A stretch of DNA of 64,000 nucleotides from Methanocella_A sp963769045 (GTDB lineage: Archaea > Halobacteriota > Methanocellia > Methanocellales > Methanocellaceae): NCBI GenBank assembly GCA_963769045.1, contig CAVYKK010000026.1, positions 224,153 through 288,152 of the forward strand. The letters are read 5' to 3'. Of the stretch, positions 1 through 8,690 are shown in pieces. Position numbers and translations under genes: made by a program. A model generated the notes under the pieces. It was not told the DNA's origin. It saw nothing but the letters and a program-made list of their open reading frames with translations, and did no database searches. The first letter of the stretch is position 1. The number at the start of each line of letters is the position of its first letter.

Positions 1-178
1 TCTTCTCTGCCATTATCTCAGGGCGTTTTTTAAGGTCGAACATGTCGACGTGGTAATGACCGTCGAGGTAATCGTGGCATATCCCGCGCAGGTTGTCCAT
101 GGCCAGTTCTGATCGCCTGTTGTCACTGATAAAATAGAATTCGAATTTCCATGTGTCTGACGGGTGACCCTGATACAT
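1..178 (-). CDS. kaiB: KaiB-like protein, truncated by window edge
   Basis: The reverse strand reads from ATG at 178 off the left edge: 59 codons beginning MYQGHPSDTWKFEFYFIS, then a segment containing LAMDNLRGIC and HVDMFDLKKRPEIM. The pattern of a first strand ending in a polar turn, a helix with a Leu-rich face, then the VDMFDLKKRPEI strand resembles KaiB, the thioredoxin-fold clock protein that partners KaiC ATPases. An AAGGA ribosome site lies 6 bases upstream of the ATG. The C-terminal half is outside the window, so any kaiC neighbour cannot be seen. In archaea KaiB/KaiC homologues often serve signalling roles other than a clock. Identification is by eye from half a domain. Confidence 0.6.
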   Translation of the reverse strand, partial: MYQGHPSDTWKFEFYFISDNRRSELAMDNLRGICHDYLDGHYHVDMFDLKKRPEIMAEK

Positions 179-306
179 TAATAATCCTTGTAATACAATG
201 TCAGGTCCATAAGATAAATATTATTACTGGTATTTAATTGCATAATAGTTTTTTAAGACATGATCGATCTGTTTTGGACAGGATGCAGACGAGCGATTTA
301 TTATAA

Positions 307-1545
307 CTATATCGACCGCGCCTTCATTGCCTCGACGATGTTCCTGACGCCCAGCGCATAGGCTGCGGAATACATGTCAGTGTGGAATTCCAGTGCCGTG
401 TCATGTACTTCCTTGTAGGCTCGTTTCATGATGTCTTTCAGCTTGAGCGAGACCTCGGAGCCGTTCCAGTACAGGCCTTCCCGGCCCTGCACCCATTCGA
501 AGTGGCTGACGGCTACCCCGCCGCCATTGGCCAGGATATCCGGTACGACCTCGATGCCCCGGGCGCCCAGCATCTCCGCACCCTTGCGATCGACAGGGCC
601 GTTAGCAAGACACAGGACGACGCGTGCATTGATGCGGTCGGCGTTCTTCTCGTTGATCTGGTCCTCTTTCGCCGCCGGCACCAGCACGTCAACGCCCAGC
701 TGCAGCAGGTCTTCGTTGGTGATGTTATCGGTGCCAGGGAACCCGACGACCGAGCCGGTCTCGTCCTTATGCCGCATGACCGCATGGATGTCCAGGCCTT
801 CGCCCCGGAAGATGCCGCCCTTCGAGTCGCTGACCGCGACGACTTTCCGGCCCTTGTTATGAAGTATCAGGGCCATGTTGCCGCCTACATTGCCGAAGCC
901 CTGGACGGCGTAGGTCCGATAGTGTTCGCCCCGGGCACGCTCTACTTCCTCCATGACATAGATGCCGCCCCAGGCGACCGCGGTCACCCGGCCTTTGCTT
1001 CCGCCGAGCACCGGCGGCTTTCCGGTAAACGACGAGGGCACATGCCGGCATGCCATACGCTCGTACTCATCCATCATCCAGCCCATGGCTTCCTGGGAGA
1101 CATTCATGTCAGGCGCCGGTATGTCCACGTCAGGGCCGATGACGGGATAGATAGCCCTCACGTAACCCCGGCAGAGACGCTCCAGCTCGCCCTTCGACAA
1201 CGTGTTCGTATCGGCAATGATCCCGCCCTTTGCGCCGCCATATGGCAGCCCCAGCACGGCGCACTTCAGGGACATGAGCATCGACAGGGCCGACACCTCG
1301 GCCTCCGTCACCATGGGCGCGATGCGTATGCCGCCCTTGAGCGGCCCGCGAGCTCCGTTATGCTGGAACCGGTATGCCCTGATAATCCTGAGGCTCCCGT
1401 CGTCCGCCTGTAGCGGGTACTCAACGGACAGCCGCCGGGCGATGCTGGTCAAAAGAAGCCGGTGTCTGTCGTCGATCTTAGCCAGATCGCAGGCTAAGCC
1501 GATGAGATTAAGCGTATCAGTGAGGAAGTCGCCGCCGTCTTTCAT
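307..1545 (-). CDS. gdhA: Glutamate dehydrogenase (NAD(P)-dependent)
   Basis: The 412-residue protein has the family's usual length. The substrate half (residues ~30-180) carries GPLKGGIRI, the catalytic-lysine motif PYGGAKGG and the aspartate motif PAPDMNV. The Rossmann half carries GFGNVGGNMA and ends with the conserved LANGGGVAVSHFEWVQ. The enzyme interconverts glutamate with 2-oxoglutarate and ammonium in the cytoplasm, linking carbon and nitrogen metabolism. Cofactor preference cannot be settled by eye. It stands alone, with no partner gene in the same orientation within the window. Start ATG at 1545 precedes MKDGGDFL. Confidence 0.95.
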   Translation of the reverse strand: MKDGGDFLTDTLNLIGLACDLAKIDDRHRLLLTSIARRLSVEYPLQADDGSLRIIRAYRFQHNGARGPLKGGIRIAPMVTEAEVSALSMLMSLKCAVLGLPYGGAKGGIIADTNTLSKGELERLCRGYVRAIYPVIGPDVDIPAPDMNVSQEAMGWMMDEYERMACRHVPSSFTGKPPVLGGSKGRVTAVAWGGIYVMEEVERARGEHYRTYAVQGFGNVGGNMALILHNKGRKVVAVSDSKGGIFRGEGLDIHAVMRHKDETGSVVGFPGTDNITNEDLLQLGVDVLVPAAKEDQINEKNADRINARVVLCLANGPVDRKGAEMLGARGIEVVPDILANGGGVAVSHFEWVQGREGLYWNGSEVSLKLKDIMKRAYKEVHDTALEFHTDMYSAAYALGVRNIVEAMKARSI

Positions 1546-1570
1546 CGATCAATGGTTTGCATTCCGGGGT

Positions 1571-1831
1571 TAAGAGGCTTTCTTGAGGTTTCATGAGGCC
1601 ACAGAGACGTTCACCGTTAGAGGTCTCAGAGGTTTCTGGAGGTCTCAGAGATCAGCACAGAGGTCACAGAGGCCACAGAGGTATGCACAGAGGACGCTTT
1701 TAGAAGATGACTTCATGCAGCCTTTTCCTTAAAAAACCTCTGTGTCATCCTCTGTGACCTCTGTGACCTCTGTGACCTCTGTGACCTCTGTGCTGAGTCT
1801 CTGTGACCTCTCGAAACCTCTGAGACCTCCT
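1571..1831. repeat. Inverted CACAGAGG-repeat element without a gene (element A)
   Basis: A left arm (about 1571-1695) made of short GAGGTCACA/GAGGCCACA units is mirrored by a right arm (about 1735-1831) of TGTGACCTC units. The arms also match in their less repetitive parts, for example AGGTCTCAGAGGTTTC on the left and in the complement of the right. About 40 bases lie between the arms, with no gene. The same arms, including the distinctive stretch GTATGCACAGAGG at the inner left end and CTCTGTGTCATCCTCTGTG at the inner right end, flank the gene at 30472-30867. The element occupies the intergenic space between gdhA and cheR. Confidence 0.75.
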
Positions 1832-1874
1832 GTAATTGTAATTACAAATCGGCAAGCACCGGCGTTGCTTCCGG

Positions 1875-1889
1875 TAAAGTATATATCAC
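1875..1889 (+). promoter_or_regulatory. Probable TATA box of cheR
   Basis: GTAAAGTATATATCA has an A-rich BRE-like stretch followed by TATATA. It lies about 25-30 bases before the ATG at 1911, which would put transcription start at or just before that codon, so the mRNA may be leaderless. Inferred from spacing only. Confidence 0.45.
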
Positions 1890-1910
1890 ATGCATACATG
1901 GTCTCATTCG

Positions 1911-2750
1911 ATGGAAGACATCCCTGATCTGGAACTGCGTAACCTGATACGTAAGATCCATAGCCGGACCGGCATCGACCTCGGGCAGTACAAGGATAGC
2001 TATATCGCCCGGCGTCTCTCGACCCGTATGAAAGTCCTGGGCGCCAATACGTATCGCAGCTACTCCCAGATGCTCGACTCGAACGCCGACGAATACGATA
2101 AGGTCGTGGACGCATTTACCATCAACGTCTCGGAGTTCTTCCGGGACAAGGACGCGTACCGGACCATCAGGGAAAAGGTCATACCGGCGATCGTGGCCGA
2201 AAAGAACAGCACCGGGCGGCGAAGCCTCCGCATCTGGAGCGCAGCCTGCGCCTGCGGCGAGGAAGTCTACTCGATCTCGATGATCCTTCACGACGTGCTG
2301 GGCAAGGATTACGACAAATTCACGATACGGCTCTACGCCACCGACATCGACGACGCCTGCATGAAAAAGGCACAGGAAGGCCTGTACGACCCTGTATCGC
2401 TCAAAAATGTCGACAAGCCGTATATGGAAAGGTTCACGACGACCACCCCGGCAGGCAAGATCGCGGTAAACGATAGCGTCAAACGCAATGTCGCGTTCCG
2501 GCACTACGACCTCATCAACGGCGGCGCCTTCGGAAACTACTATGACCTTATCCTCTGCCGCAACGTCATGATCTACTTCTCCGAGCCGCAGAAAAAGAAG
2601 CTCATCGCCCATTTCTACGAAGCGCTCAACCCGGGCGGATACCTCGTCATCGGCAAGACCGAGACGCTGACGACTGACACAAAAGCGTCGTTCTTGTCGG
2701 CCTACGGGATCGAACGGATCTACCGCAAGCCCGAACGCAGCCTCGTTTAA
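1911..2750 (+). CDS. cheR: Chemotaxis protein methyltransferase CheR
   Basis: A 279-residue SAM-dependent methyltransferase that would methylate glutamates on chemoreceptors. The N-terminal helical domain is residues ~1-85. The SAM-binding loop reads RIWSAACACGEEVYS, a variant of the usual WSAGCSTGEEPYS, and the late motif CRNVMIYF is followed by LNPGGYLVIG, all typical of CheR. An in-frame ATG at 1890 also exists, but the TATA box at 1875-1889 would exclude it, so 1911 (MEDIPDLEL) is preferred. The gene lies 28 kb from the main che operon. Confidence 0.93.
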   Translation: MEDIPDLELRNLIRKIHSRTGIDLGQYKDSYIARRLSTRMKVLGANTYRSYSQMLDSNADEYDKVVDAFTINVSEFFRDKDAYRTIREKVIPAIVAEKNSTGRRSLRIWSAACACGEEVYSISMILHDVLGKDYDKFTIRLYATDIDDACMKKAQEGLYDPVSLKNVDKPYMERFTTTTPAGKIAVNDSVKRNVAFRHYDLINGGAFGNYYDLILCRNVMIYFSEPQKKKLIAHFYEALNPGGYLVIGKTETLTTDTKASFLSAYGIERIYRKPERSLV

Positions 2751-2901
2751 GACGCCATGAGGGCCAGGACGCCAGGGTTGTCTATGCATCCGGTATGGGG
2801 GCCGCCATACCAGATGAACACATAACAACTTGGCATGCTTGGCTTTCCTGTCGCCTTGGCATCGGGAAAGTTTTGTTATCATCCGCCGCATACGTTCCTT
2901 T

Positions 2902-4110
2902 ATGCGGGTAAAGTATCTCCAGTGCGTGCGTTGTGGCTGCAAGTACCCGAAGGATGAGATTCGCTACAGGTGTGACTGTGGCGAGAGCCTGGAAATTGTC
3001 TACGATTATGATCAGGCGAAGGGCAGGATTTCATGGGAGGAGATGTGGGACAGGCCGTTCGGGCACTGGAGGTACCGGGAGTTTTACCCGCCGCTAAGAG
3101 CGGCCAGTATCGTTAGCATGGGTGAGGGTGGCACGCCACTGATACGGTCGCGGAACCTGGAGAAAGCCCTGTGTCCCGGCGGGGAGCTGTACTTCAAGAT
3201 CGAAGGGACGAACCCGACCGGCTCGTTCAAGGACCGGGGCTCGACCGTCGAGATTTCCAAGGCGTATGATTACTTATGCGACCATGGCGAAGAGTGCATG
3301 AACGAGATCGTCTGCGCGTCGACAGGCAACATGGGCGCCAGCGTCGCGGCCTACTGCGCGAGGGCGGGCATCGTCTGTACGATTTACGTACCGCAGGATA
3401 CGCCACGCGTCAAACTGCTACAAATGATGGCTCATGGCGCCAGGATTGTGAAAGTGCATGGTGATTACACGAAGGCCATGCTCACCGCCAAGAGCGAGTA
3501 CGAGCAACATGGCAGATACCTGGCCGGCGACTACCCGTACCGCAGCGAAGGCGAGAAGTCTGTCGGGCTGGAGATCGTGGACGCCTTTGATGGTGAAATC
3601 GACTACATCGCCTGCCCTATCGGCAACGGCACCCTGCTCCACGGCATATGGAAAGGGCTGAAGGAACTGAAGACACTGGGGCTGGCGAAGAAGCTGCCGA
3701 AGATCATCGGCGCACAGGCAGAGGGCTGCAACACTGTGATCAAAGCGTTCGAGAAGGGTACTGACGATATTGTCCCGGTGGAGCCACCCCATACGCTGAT
3801 GGATGCGGTTGCATGCGGCGATCCTCTGGACGGGCTCTGGGCGCTGCATGCACTGCGGGAGTCAGGAGGCTGGGGCGTGGCTGTTTCTGATACCGACGGC
3901 GCAAAAGTCAGGGACATGCTGGCAAAGAAGGAGGGTGTATTTGCCGAGCTCTCGGGGGCGTTGAGCATGGCAGGCGTGATAAAGGCGTGCGAGGCAGGAA
4001 TTATTGAGAAGGACGCGAGGGTTGTGGCGGTCGTGACGGGACATGGCCTGAAAGAGCCTGAGACGTTTGCGGATGAGATGAAAAAGATCGGCGGGATGGA
4101 AAGAGAGTAA
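2902..4110 (+). CDS. thrC: Threonine synthase
   Basis: A PLP-dependent enzyme converting O-phosphohomoserine to threonine and phosphate. The N-terminus (residues 1-35) is a zinc-ribbon-like CVRCGC...CDCGE segment, common in archaeal threonine synthases. The PLP lysine lies in NPTGSFKDRGS. CASTGNMGASVAAY and PIGNGTL are the expected phosphate/PLP-binding motifs, and VVTGHGLK is the conserved C-terminal motif. Length is 402 residues from ATG 2902 (MRVKYLQCVRCG); the reading frame stays open 72 bases upstream but that stretch is unlike the family. It is convergent with the receptor gene ending at 4244. Confidence 0.93.
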   Translation: MRVKYLQCVRCGCKYPKDEIRYRCDCGESLEIVYDYDQAKGRISWEEMWDRPFGHWRYREFYPPLRAASIVSMGEGGTPLIRSRNLEKALCPGGELYFKIEGTNPTGSFKDRGSTVEISKAYDYLCDHGEECMNEIVCASTGNMGASVAAYCARAGIVCTIYVPQDTPRVKLLQMMAHGARIVKVHGDYTKAMLTAKSEYEQHGRYLAGDYPYRSEGEKSVGLEIVDAFDGEIDYIACPIGNGTLLHGIWKGLKELKTLGLAKKLPKIIGAQAEGCNTVIKAFEKGTDDIVPVEPPHTLMDAVACGDPLDGLWALHALRESGGWGVAVSDTDGAKVRDMLAKKEGVFAELSGALSMAGVIKACEAGIIEKDARVVAVVTGHGLKEPETFADEMKKIGGMERE

Positions 4111-4243
4111 CCATGCATATCAGGGATGCTGTCGAGTGCTATTTTAAAGTCCCTTACACAAAAGTTGGCATCAGCATTCACTATAGCTGATTTTTTAAAA
4201 TGAACGGACCTTTCTCAGGAAAGAATTGCATTCCTATCGAGAA

Positions 4244-6574
4244 TTACTTCAAGATAACGTCGATTTTTCTTACCGACCTTTCTACCAGGTCTTTGTTAAC
4301 GAGCGCATAAGTATATCCCCTTTCGACAGGCGTCCTGGTGATAAGCCCCTTATCGCACATCTCTTTGATACAACGATAGGCGGCGCTCTCGGGAATACCG
4401 AGTGCCCGGGCGATATCCACGTTGGAGACGCCGGGCCGTTCGGCTATCAGTCTGAGTACTTTTCCGATACCATCCCTCCGCAGCATGGCAATGACTGTTT
4501 GCTCCTCAGCGTCATAGCTGCCTGCATTAGTGAAGTAACGGACGAACTTCTCACCGGTCCGGTGCGCTAATATACGGTGATTGAGGCCGAGTATCAGCAG
4601 GTGGTACCTGACAGTCCCGAGGTTGGACCTGGTGTCCCTGGCGATCTCGGAGAGCGTAGAGCCGGGATGGTCGACGATATACCGGAAGACTATGTTGCGG
4701 TTCTCGTTGTCGTCCAGCCGGCCGCGGGCCCTCGCCACTGTACCCGCGAAGAAGAAATGGAGAAGGGCACCCAGCGCCGACAGGAAGGCAATGCCCGCAG
4801 CGGTGCCGATGAACTTCAAGTAGATTTTACCATCGCCGGCACTGTAGACAATCGTGCTGTTGCCTGCGGCGATCATCTGCGAGCCGGGGGATAACGTCAT
4901 TTGCCACAGCAGGCTCCCGTTCCGGTCCAACGCGTATATCCCGCCGGCGTAGACCATCCGGGACCTGTTAAAGACCACCGGGTCCTCATAGTTGCTAGTC
5001 TCGTAATTGACATATATGATATCCCGGCCCGGACGGACACTAAGCGAATTGATGCGCGTGGCGACGCTGCTGGAGTTGTATATTATAAAGGGCCCGCCGG
5101 CCTCGTTATTCCGGATAATCTCTTCTGACTGCGTGGCAGGGAACAGGCTTCGAACGTTGGAGGCGTCGATTGTTATTTCGGTCCGTTGCTCGACCGGAAG
5201 CACCCGGACCCAGGCCTGTTTACCGGTCATAAGGTCAAACGCTATTAGCGACTGGTTGCCCAGATCGCCAAGGTCGGAGGCGTCAGGCCGGCCAAGTCCC
5301 CGGTTGCCATCGTCTGGCAGGCCGTCAGGCGTACCGTACGTGTACCCGATGCCGTCGCTCATTGCTACATATGCCTGGGGATTTATCCGCTTGTGCGATA
5401 GCTCGCTGCCGTCCGGCCCGATGACAATGAGGTAGGGTAGCGCATCGTCCCAGACAGGGTTCTCGTTGACGTCAAGCACATAGAGGTTGTCCGCCGAGTC
5501 GAACGGCATGCGTCCATATATCTGGAAATCGCCGGCAGGCGTCACCTTAGGGCTGTACGCCGTCCCGGCAACGGGCTTGCCGTTTTCCATGTACGATGAC
5601 TTGAACGGGTAATCGGCAGGATCCAGCTCCTTCACCCATTTCTGGCTACCGTTACGGTCCAGAGCCATGAATTTGTCTTGTAGGGGCACGTAGATAGTGC
5701 CATTATTATACAGGGGAAGATAGCCGATGTCGATATCCTGGCGCAGGACCTTGTCGACCGTAAACGCCCGCCATCGCAGGTTGCCGTCGGTATCATAGGA
5801 ATCCACGATGCTCGCAGGCACTCGGTAGTCGGAAAGATATGTCCCGCCGGCGGCCGGGGAAAATTCCGGCCGCAGGTCATCCGGATATGGCTCCCGGGCA
5901 TTCATCAGGTACAGGTTGCCGCTTTCGTCTACCGCTCCGGGATCGGATACGTTCTCCACTGTCCAGAGGACTTTACCACTGGCATCGATGACAGTCTCGT
6001 TATAGCCATGGAAGGCGTATACCCGGCCATTGTACGCCCGGAGGAACGCATCGCTGTATGTCGCATTGCCATCAGACCATTCATAAAGGGTTACCATCAG
6101 GCTTTTCAATGTGAGGTTCCAGAGTACCCTGCCGTCGGAGGCTACCGCCGTGAGCCGGCCGTCGCCAAATGCGCTGGAAGAGCCGGCATCCCCTGTCCGT
6201 GCAGCAGAATCTTCCTCCTTCAGGTAAAGGTAGAGAATCCCATCGTCTTCTGCCGCGATGGGAATCCAACCGCGTTGAATCAGGTTATGGCGGGGCATTT
6301 CCTCGATATGCCACCGATCACAGAAGCTGTAGCCATCCGGGACGGCAAAACGGTACTTGAGTGTCCCGTCGCCGGCCAGGGCCGTAACGTTATCGCCGGA
6401 GAAGAGGTAAACCGTGTCGTCCCCGCCGGTGAGGACGTAATCAGGTATGCCGATGCCCGGTATCTGCCGTTCCGACACGGCATTGTTGCCAATCAGCACG
6501 ACTGCCAGGACAAATGCGGCGATAATTAGCACTGTTGCCGCGATGCCGATCAGGAAACGATCTTTACCCGCCAT
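4244..6574 (-). CDS. Membrane-tethered regulator R1: PQQ-like propeller, TM, tandem winged helix
   Basis: A 776-residue protein. An N-terminal TM anchor (FLIGIAATVLIIAAFVLAVV) is followed by ~550 residues with PQQ-like propeller repeats of the form GNLYL / GTIYVPL / ALDRNGSQKWVK. A second TM (residues ~590-615) leads directly into FAGTVARARGRLDDNENR. Two winged-helix domains follow: first HPGSTLSEIARDTRSNLGTVRYHLLILG, then RPGVSNVDIARALGIPESAAYRCIKEM. Two TM helices and the basic flank place the propeller outside and both DNA-binding domains inside. ATG 6574 (MAGKDRF) has AGGAGA just upstream and is preferred over the ATG at 6592. It is the first of six paralogues up to 27277. The target genes are unknown. 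Confidence 0.85.
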   Translation of the reverse strand: MAGKDRFLIGIAATVLIIAAFVLAVVLIGNNAVSERQIPGIGIPDYVLTGGDDTVYLFSGDNVTALAGDGTLKYRFAVPDGYSFCDRWHIEEMPRHNLIQRGWIPIAAEDDGILYLYLKEEDSAARTGDAGSSSAFGDGRLTAVASDGRVLWNLTLKSLMVTLYEWSDGNATYSDAFLRAYNGRVYAFHGYNETVIDASGKVLWTVENVSDPGAVDESGNLYLMNAREPYPDDLRPEFSPAAGGTYLSDYRVPASIVDSYDTDGNLRWRAFTVDKVLRQDIDIGYLPLYNNGTIYVPLQDKFMALDRNGSQKWVKELDPADYPFKSSYMENGKPVAGTAYSPKVTPAGDFQIYGRMPFDSADNLYVLDVNENPVWDDALPYLIVIGPDGSELSHKRINPQAYVAMSDGIGYTYGTPDGLPDDGNRGLGRPDASDLGDLGNQSLIAFDLMTGKQAWVRVLPVEQRTEITIDASNVRSLFPATQSEEIIRNNEAGGPFIIYNSSSVATRINSLSVRPGRDIIYVNYETSNYEDPVVFNRSRMVYAGGIYALDRNGSLLWQMTLSPGSQMIAAGNSTIVYSAGDGKIYLKFIGTAAGIAFLSALGALLHFFFAGTVARARGRLDDNENRNIVFRYIVDHPGSTLSEIARDTRSNLGTVRYHLLILGLNHRILAHRTGEKFVRYFTNAGSYDAEEQTVIAMLRRDGIGKVLRLIAERPGVSNVDIARALGIPESAAYRCIKEMCDKGLITRTPVERGYTYALVNKDLVERSVRKIDVILK

Positions 6575-6602
6575 TCTTCTCTCCTGATACAACCATCAGG
6601 GG

Positions 6603-6625
6603 CGGCTTAAATATAGGTTATGTCA
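6603..6625 (-). promoter_or_regulatory. Promoter of R1 with shared GACA-TATA motif
   Basis: On the reverse strand TGACATAACC is followed by TATATTTAAG, about 35 bases from the R1 start. The layout matches the promoters at 12158, 15846, 21459, 23939 and 24842. Confidence 0.6.
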
Positions 6626-6642
6626 AAATCTGATAAGATGCC

Positions 6643-8578
6643 TCAGGCGATACCAATCGCGGTGGCGATCAGTACCTCGGCCATCGGCACTAGGACAATG
6701 GCGACCGCGGATAACGCCAGTATGACGAACACGGGTGGCACGGCACTCGTTTTCCCCGGCCATTTTATACCGATGGCCAGTGCCGGAAGGGTGACCAGCA
6801 AGGGTAACAGGAAAAAGACAGTGACAATGGGGACTACCTCGTACGTGAGGGCAAAGTCCGCCGTTATCAGGGCTACGAGGACGATCGTTATAGCTAACGC
6901 CACCACGGTGGTCAGGTCATGATGTGGCCGGGGCGAGCTCCGGCCTGCCTCTATTTCAGCGTAACGCCGGGTAATAAAAGCCCCCGACGCTGCGATCGGC
7001 ATCGCAAATGCCGCGGGCAGAACCAGGAGAAACGAAACCATGCCGGGAGCCCGTGACACCATATATGCTATGCTGGCCTCGATGCCGGAAGACATCAATT
7101 GCTGCCCGAACGATATGGCCATGGCACCAGAGCAAATCGCGCCTGCGGCGCACAGGCCGGTGAACGCTCCCGCGATGATTGAGCTTTTATCATCGGTAAT
7201 TTTTTTCCGGCTGACGTGAGCGGTGAGAGAGCCGGCTGCCAGCATGATGACAATGAACAGGCTGTATAGCTGCGCGCCCTCTGCAGCGGACAGATACCGG
7301 TCCAGGGGATCGATGTAGCCGTAGCCGAAGGCCCCATGGAACAGCGACCACAGCAGGAAGACCAGGATGAAAAGGACAGCGATGGTCACGATGGCGACGA
7401 TGCCGAAGACGACTGCATTGCCTGCCCTGGAAAAGGACTTCCCTGCCCGGTAGAACCGGATAAGGAAAACCGCAAGAATGTCCAGGGCTACAAGGCCCAC
7501 AAGGGCAATGCCGATGAGAGAATACGGCAGCCCCGGATTGTTTTCCCGTTCGGCCATCGCAGCCCAGGTGCTGTTATCAAAGCCCGAGAAGATCAAGGTA
7601 CCCCAGAGGACGCCCTCCCCGGCCAGGTTCTGCGTCACGTTGTCCCCGAAGCGGTAGTCGCCGGTGAACCAGACGATCCGCTGATTATGGAGGTCGGCCA
7701 CGTAGATACGGCCATCTTTGTCGGCGGCGACGCTGCGGGCGCCGGCGAACCTGTACGGGCCACAGCCCTCCCACTGCGCGATCGGCGTGCCATTCGGGCT
7801 GAGCTTCTGTACGCGGTTGATGCCGCCTTGCGAGCCTTCAGTCGTATAAACGTAGCCGTCCTGCCCGACGTCCACGCCGACGAGCGTGGCGAACGCGCCA
7901 TCCCGGCCATAGTCGTTGGTCCGGCCGATGTAGCTCACGTTCCCGTCGGGCGAGATTACGGTGACGAATCCGCCAAAGTCACAGGCATAGATTGTGCCGT
8001 TTACGTCGACCGCCAGGCTGGTAAAATGGGTATCGCGGTCTGTGACATATGCCGTACGGGTAGTCCCGTTGCCGTCGACAGCCAGCACCCGGTTCGTATC
8101 GATGTATTGTTCATCCACAGGGTCCTGGCCGGATGTCCCGTACTTGCTGTAGTAGACAGTCCCGTCGAGGCCGACTGCCAGGCCGTTGATAATGACGGTA
8201 CTCGCCCCGGCTCACGTTCGCTATAACACGACGGTTGCCCGCCTGATCGATCTTCACGATCGTCTCGACAAGCGTCTGGCTGATATTGAGAGCCGAGTCT
8301 CGCAGGTACAGGTTGCCGTCGCCATCGAAAGCGATCTCCCCGATCGACCGGTTCTCGCGCTCGATAGTACGGATTTCCCGGCCGTCAGGAGAATAGACGT
8401 GGATATAATCCTGCACGCTGGCGTTGCCGTTCGCCAGCACGTAGACATTGCCGTCATTGCCGAGCGCGATATCGATGGGCCAGAAGGGCCCGGGAAGCGT
8501 AGCACTGGCTATCTGTAAGGATATCAGTGCCAGAATGGCAATGATTAACACGATAAAAATTTTATTGACATTCCCCAT
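6643..8578 (-). CDS. NHL-repeat surface protein N1 with multi-TM C-terminus (frame break)
   Basis: One gene read in two frames that join near 8195-8205, within a run of four Gs in the coding strand. After the break the continuation STVIINGLAVGLDGTVYY restores an NHL repeat. The N-terminus (IFIVLIIAILALISLQIASA) is a signal sequence. NHL repeats with units such as GNVYVLANG, GTIYACDF and GRIYVADLHNQRIVWF fill residues ~30-330. The repeat domain ends with NLAGEGVLW, as in the paralogues at 16696 and 17895. Unlike those, the C-terminus has about eight hydrophobic helices (~300 residues). No enzymatic motif was seen. It lies between R1 and R2 in the same orientation. Confidence 0.7.
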
Positions 8579-8620
8579 GGATACCCGCCGGCAATTAAAT
8601 AACTAGTAAAGATGCCGGGG

Positions 8621-8640
8621 CTATTTCAATATTTTCTCAC
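8621..8640 (-). promoter_or_regulatory. Possible promoter of N1
   Basis: The reverse strand reads GTGAGAAAATATTGAAATAG, a diverged version of the GTGA-RAA plus AT-rich box seen before the receptor genes, about 43 bases from the N1 start. Weak match. Confidence 0.35.
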
Positions 8641-8690
8641 TAAAATATAATTACGGTTCTGGCATATACGGGTGTAAAGATATCCGGGAA

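Noticed and set aside
382..1413. Long forward ORF (343 codons) opposite gdhA
   Set aside because: It is the antisense of a well-conserved gene; its protein resembles no family and its codon pattern follows the gdhA frame.
1590..1830. CRISPR-like appearance of regular CACAGAGG units
   Set aside because: Units are ~9 bases, directly joined without unique spacers, and arranged as inverted arms; no cas gene is nearby.
1842..2942. 366-codon reverse ORF over cheR
   Set aside because: Antisense shadow of cheR with no recognisable motif.
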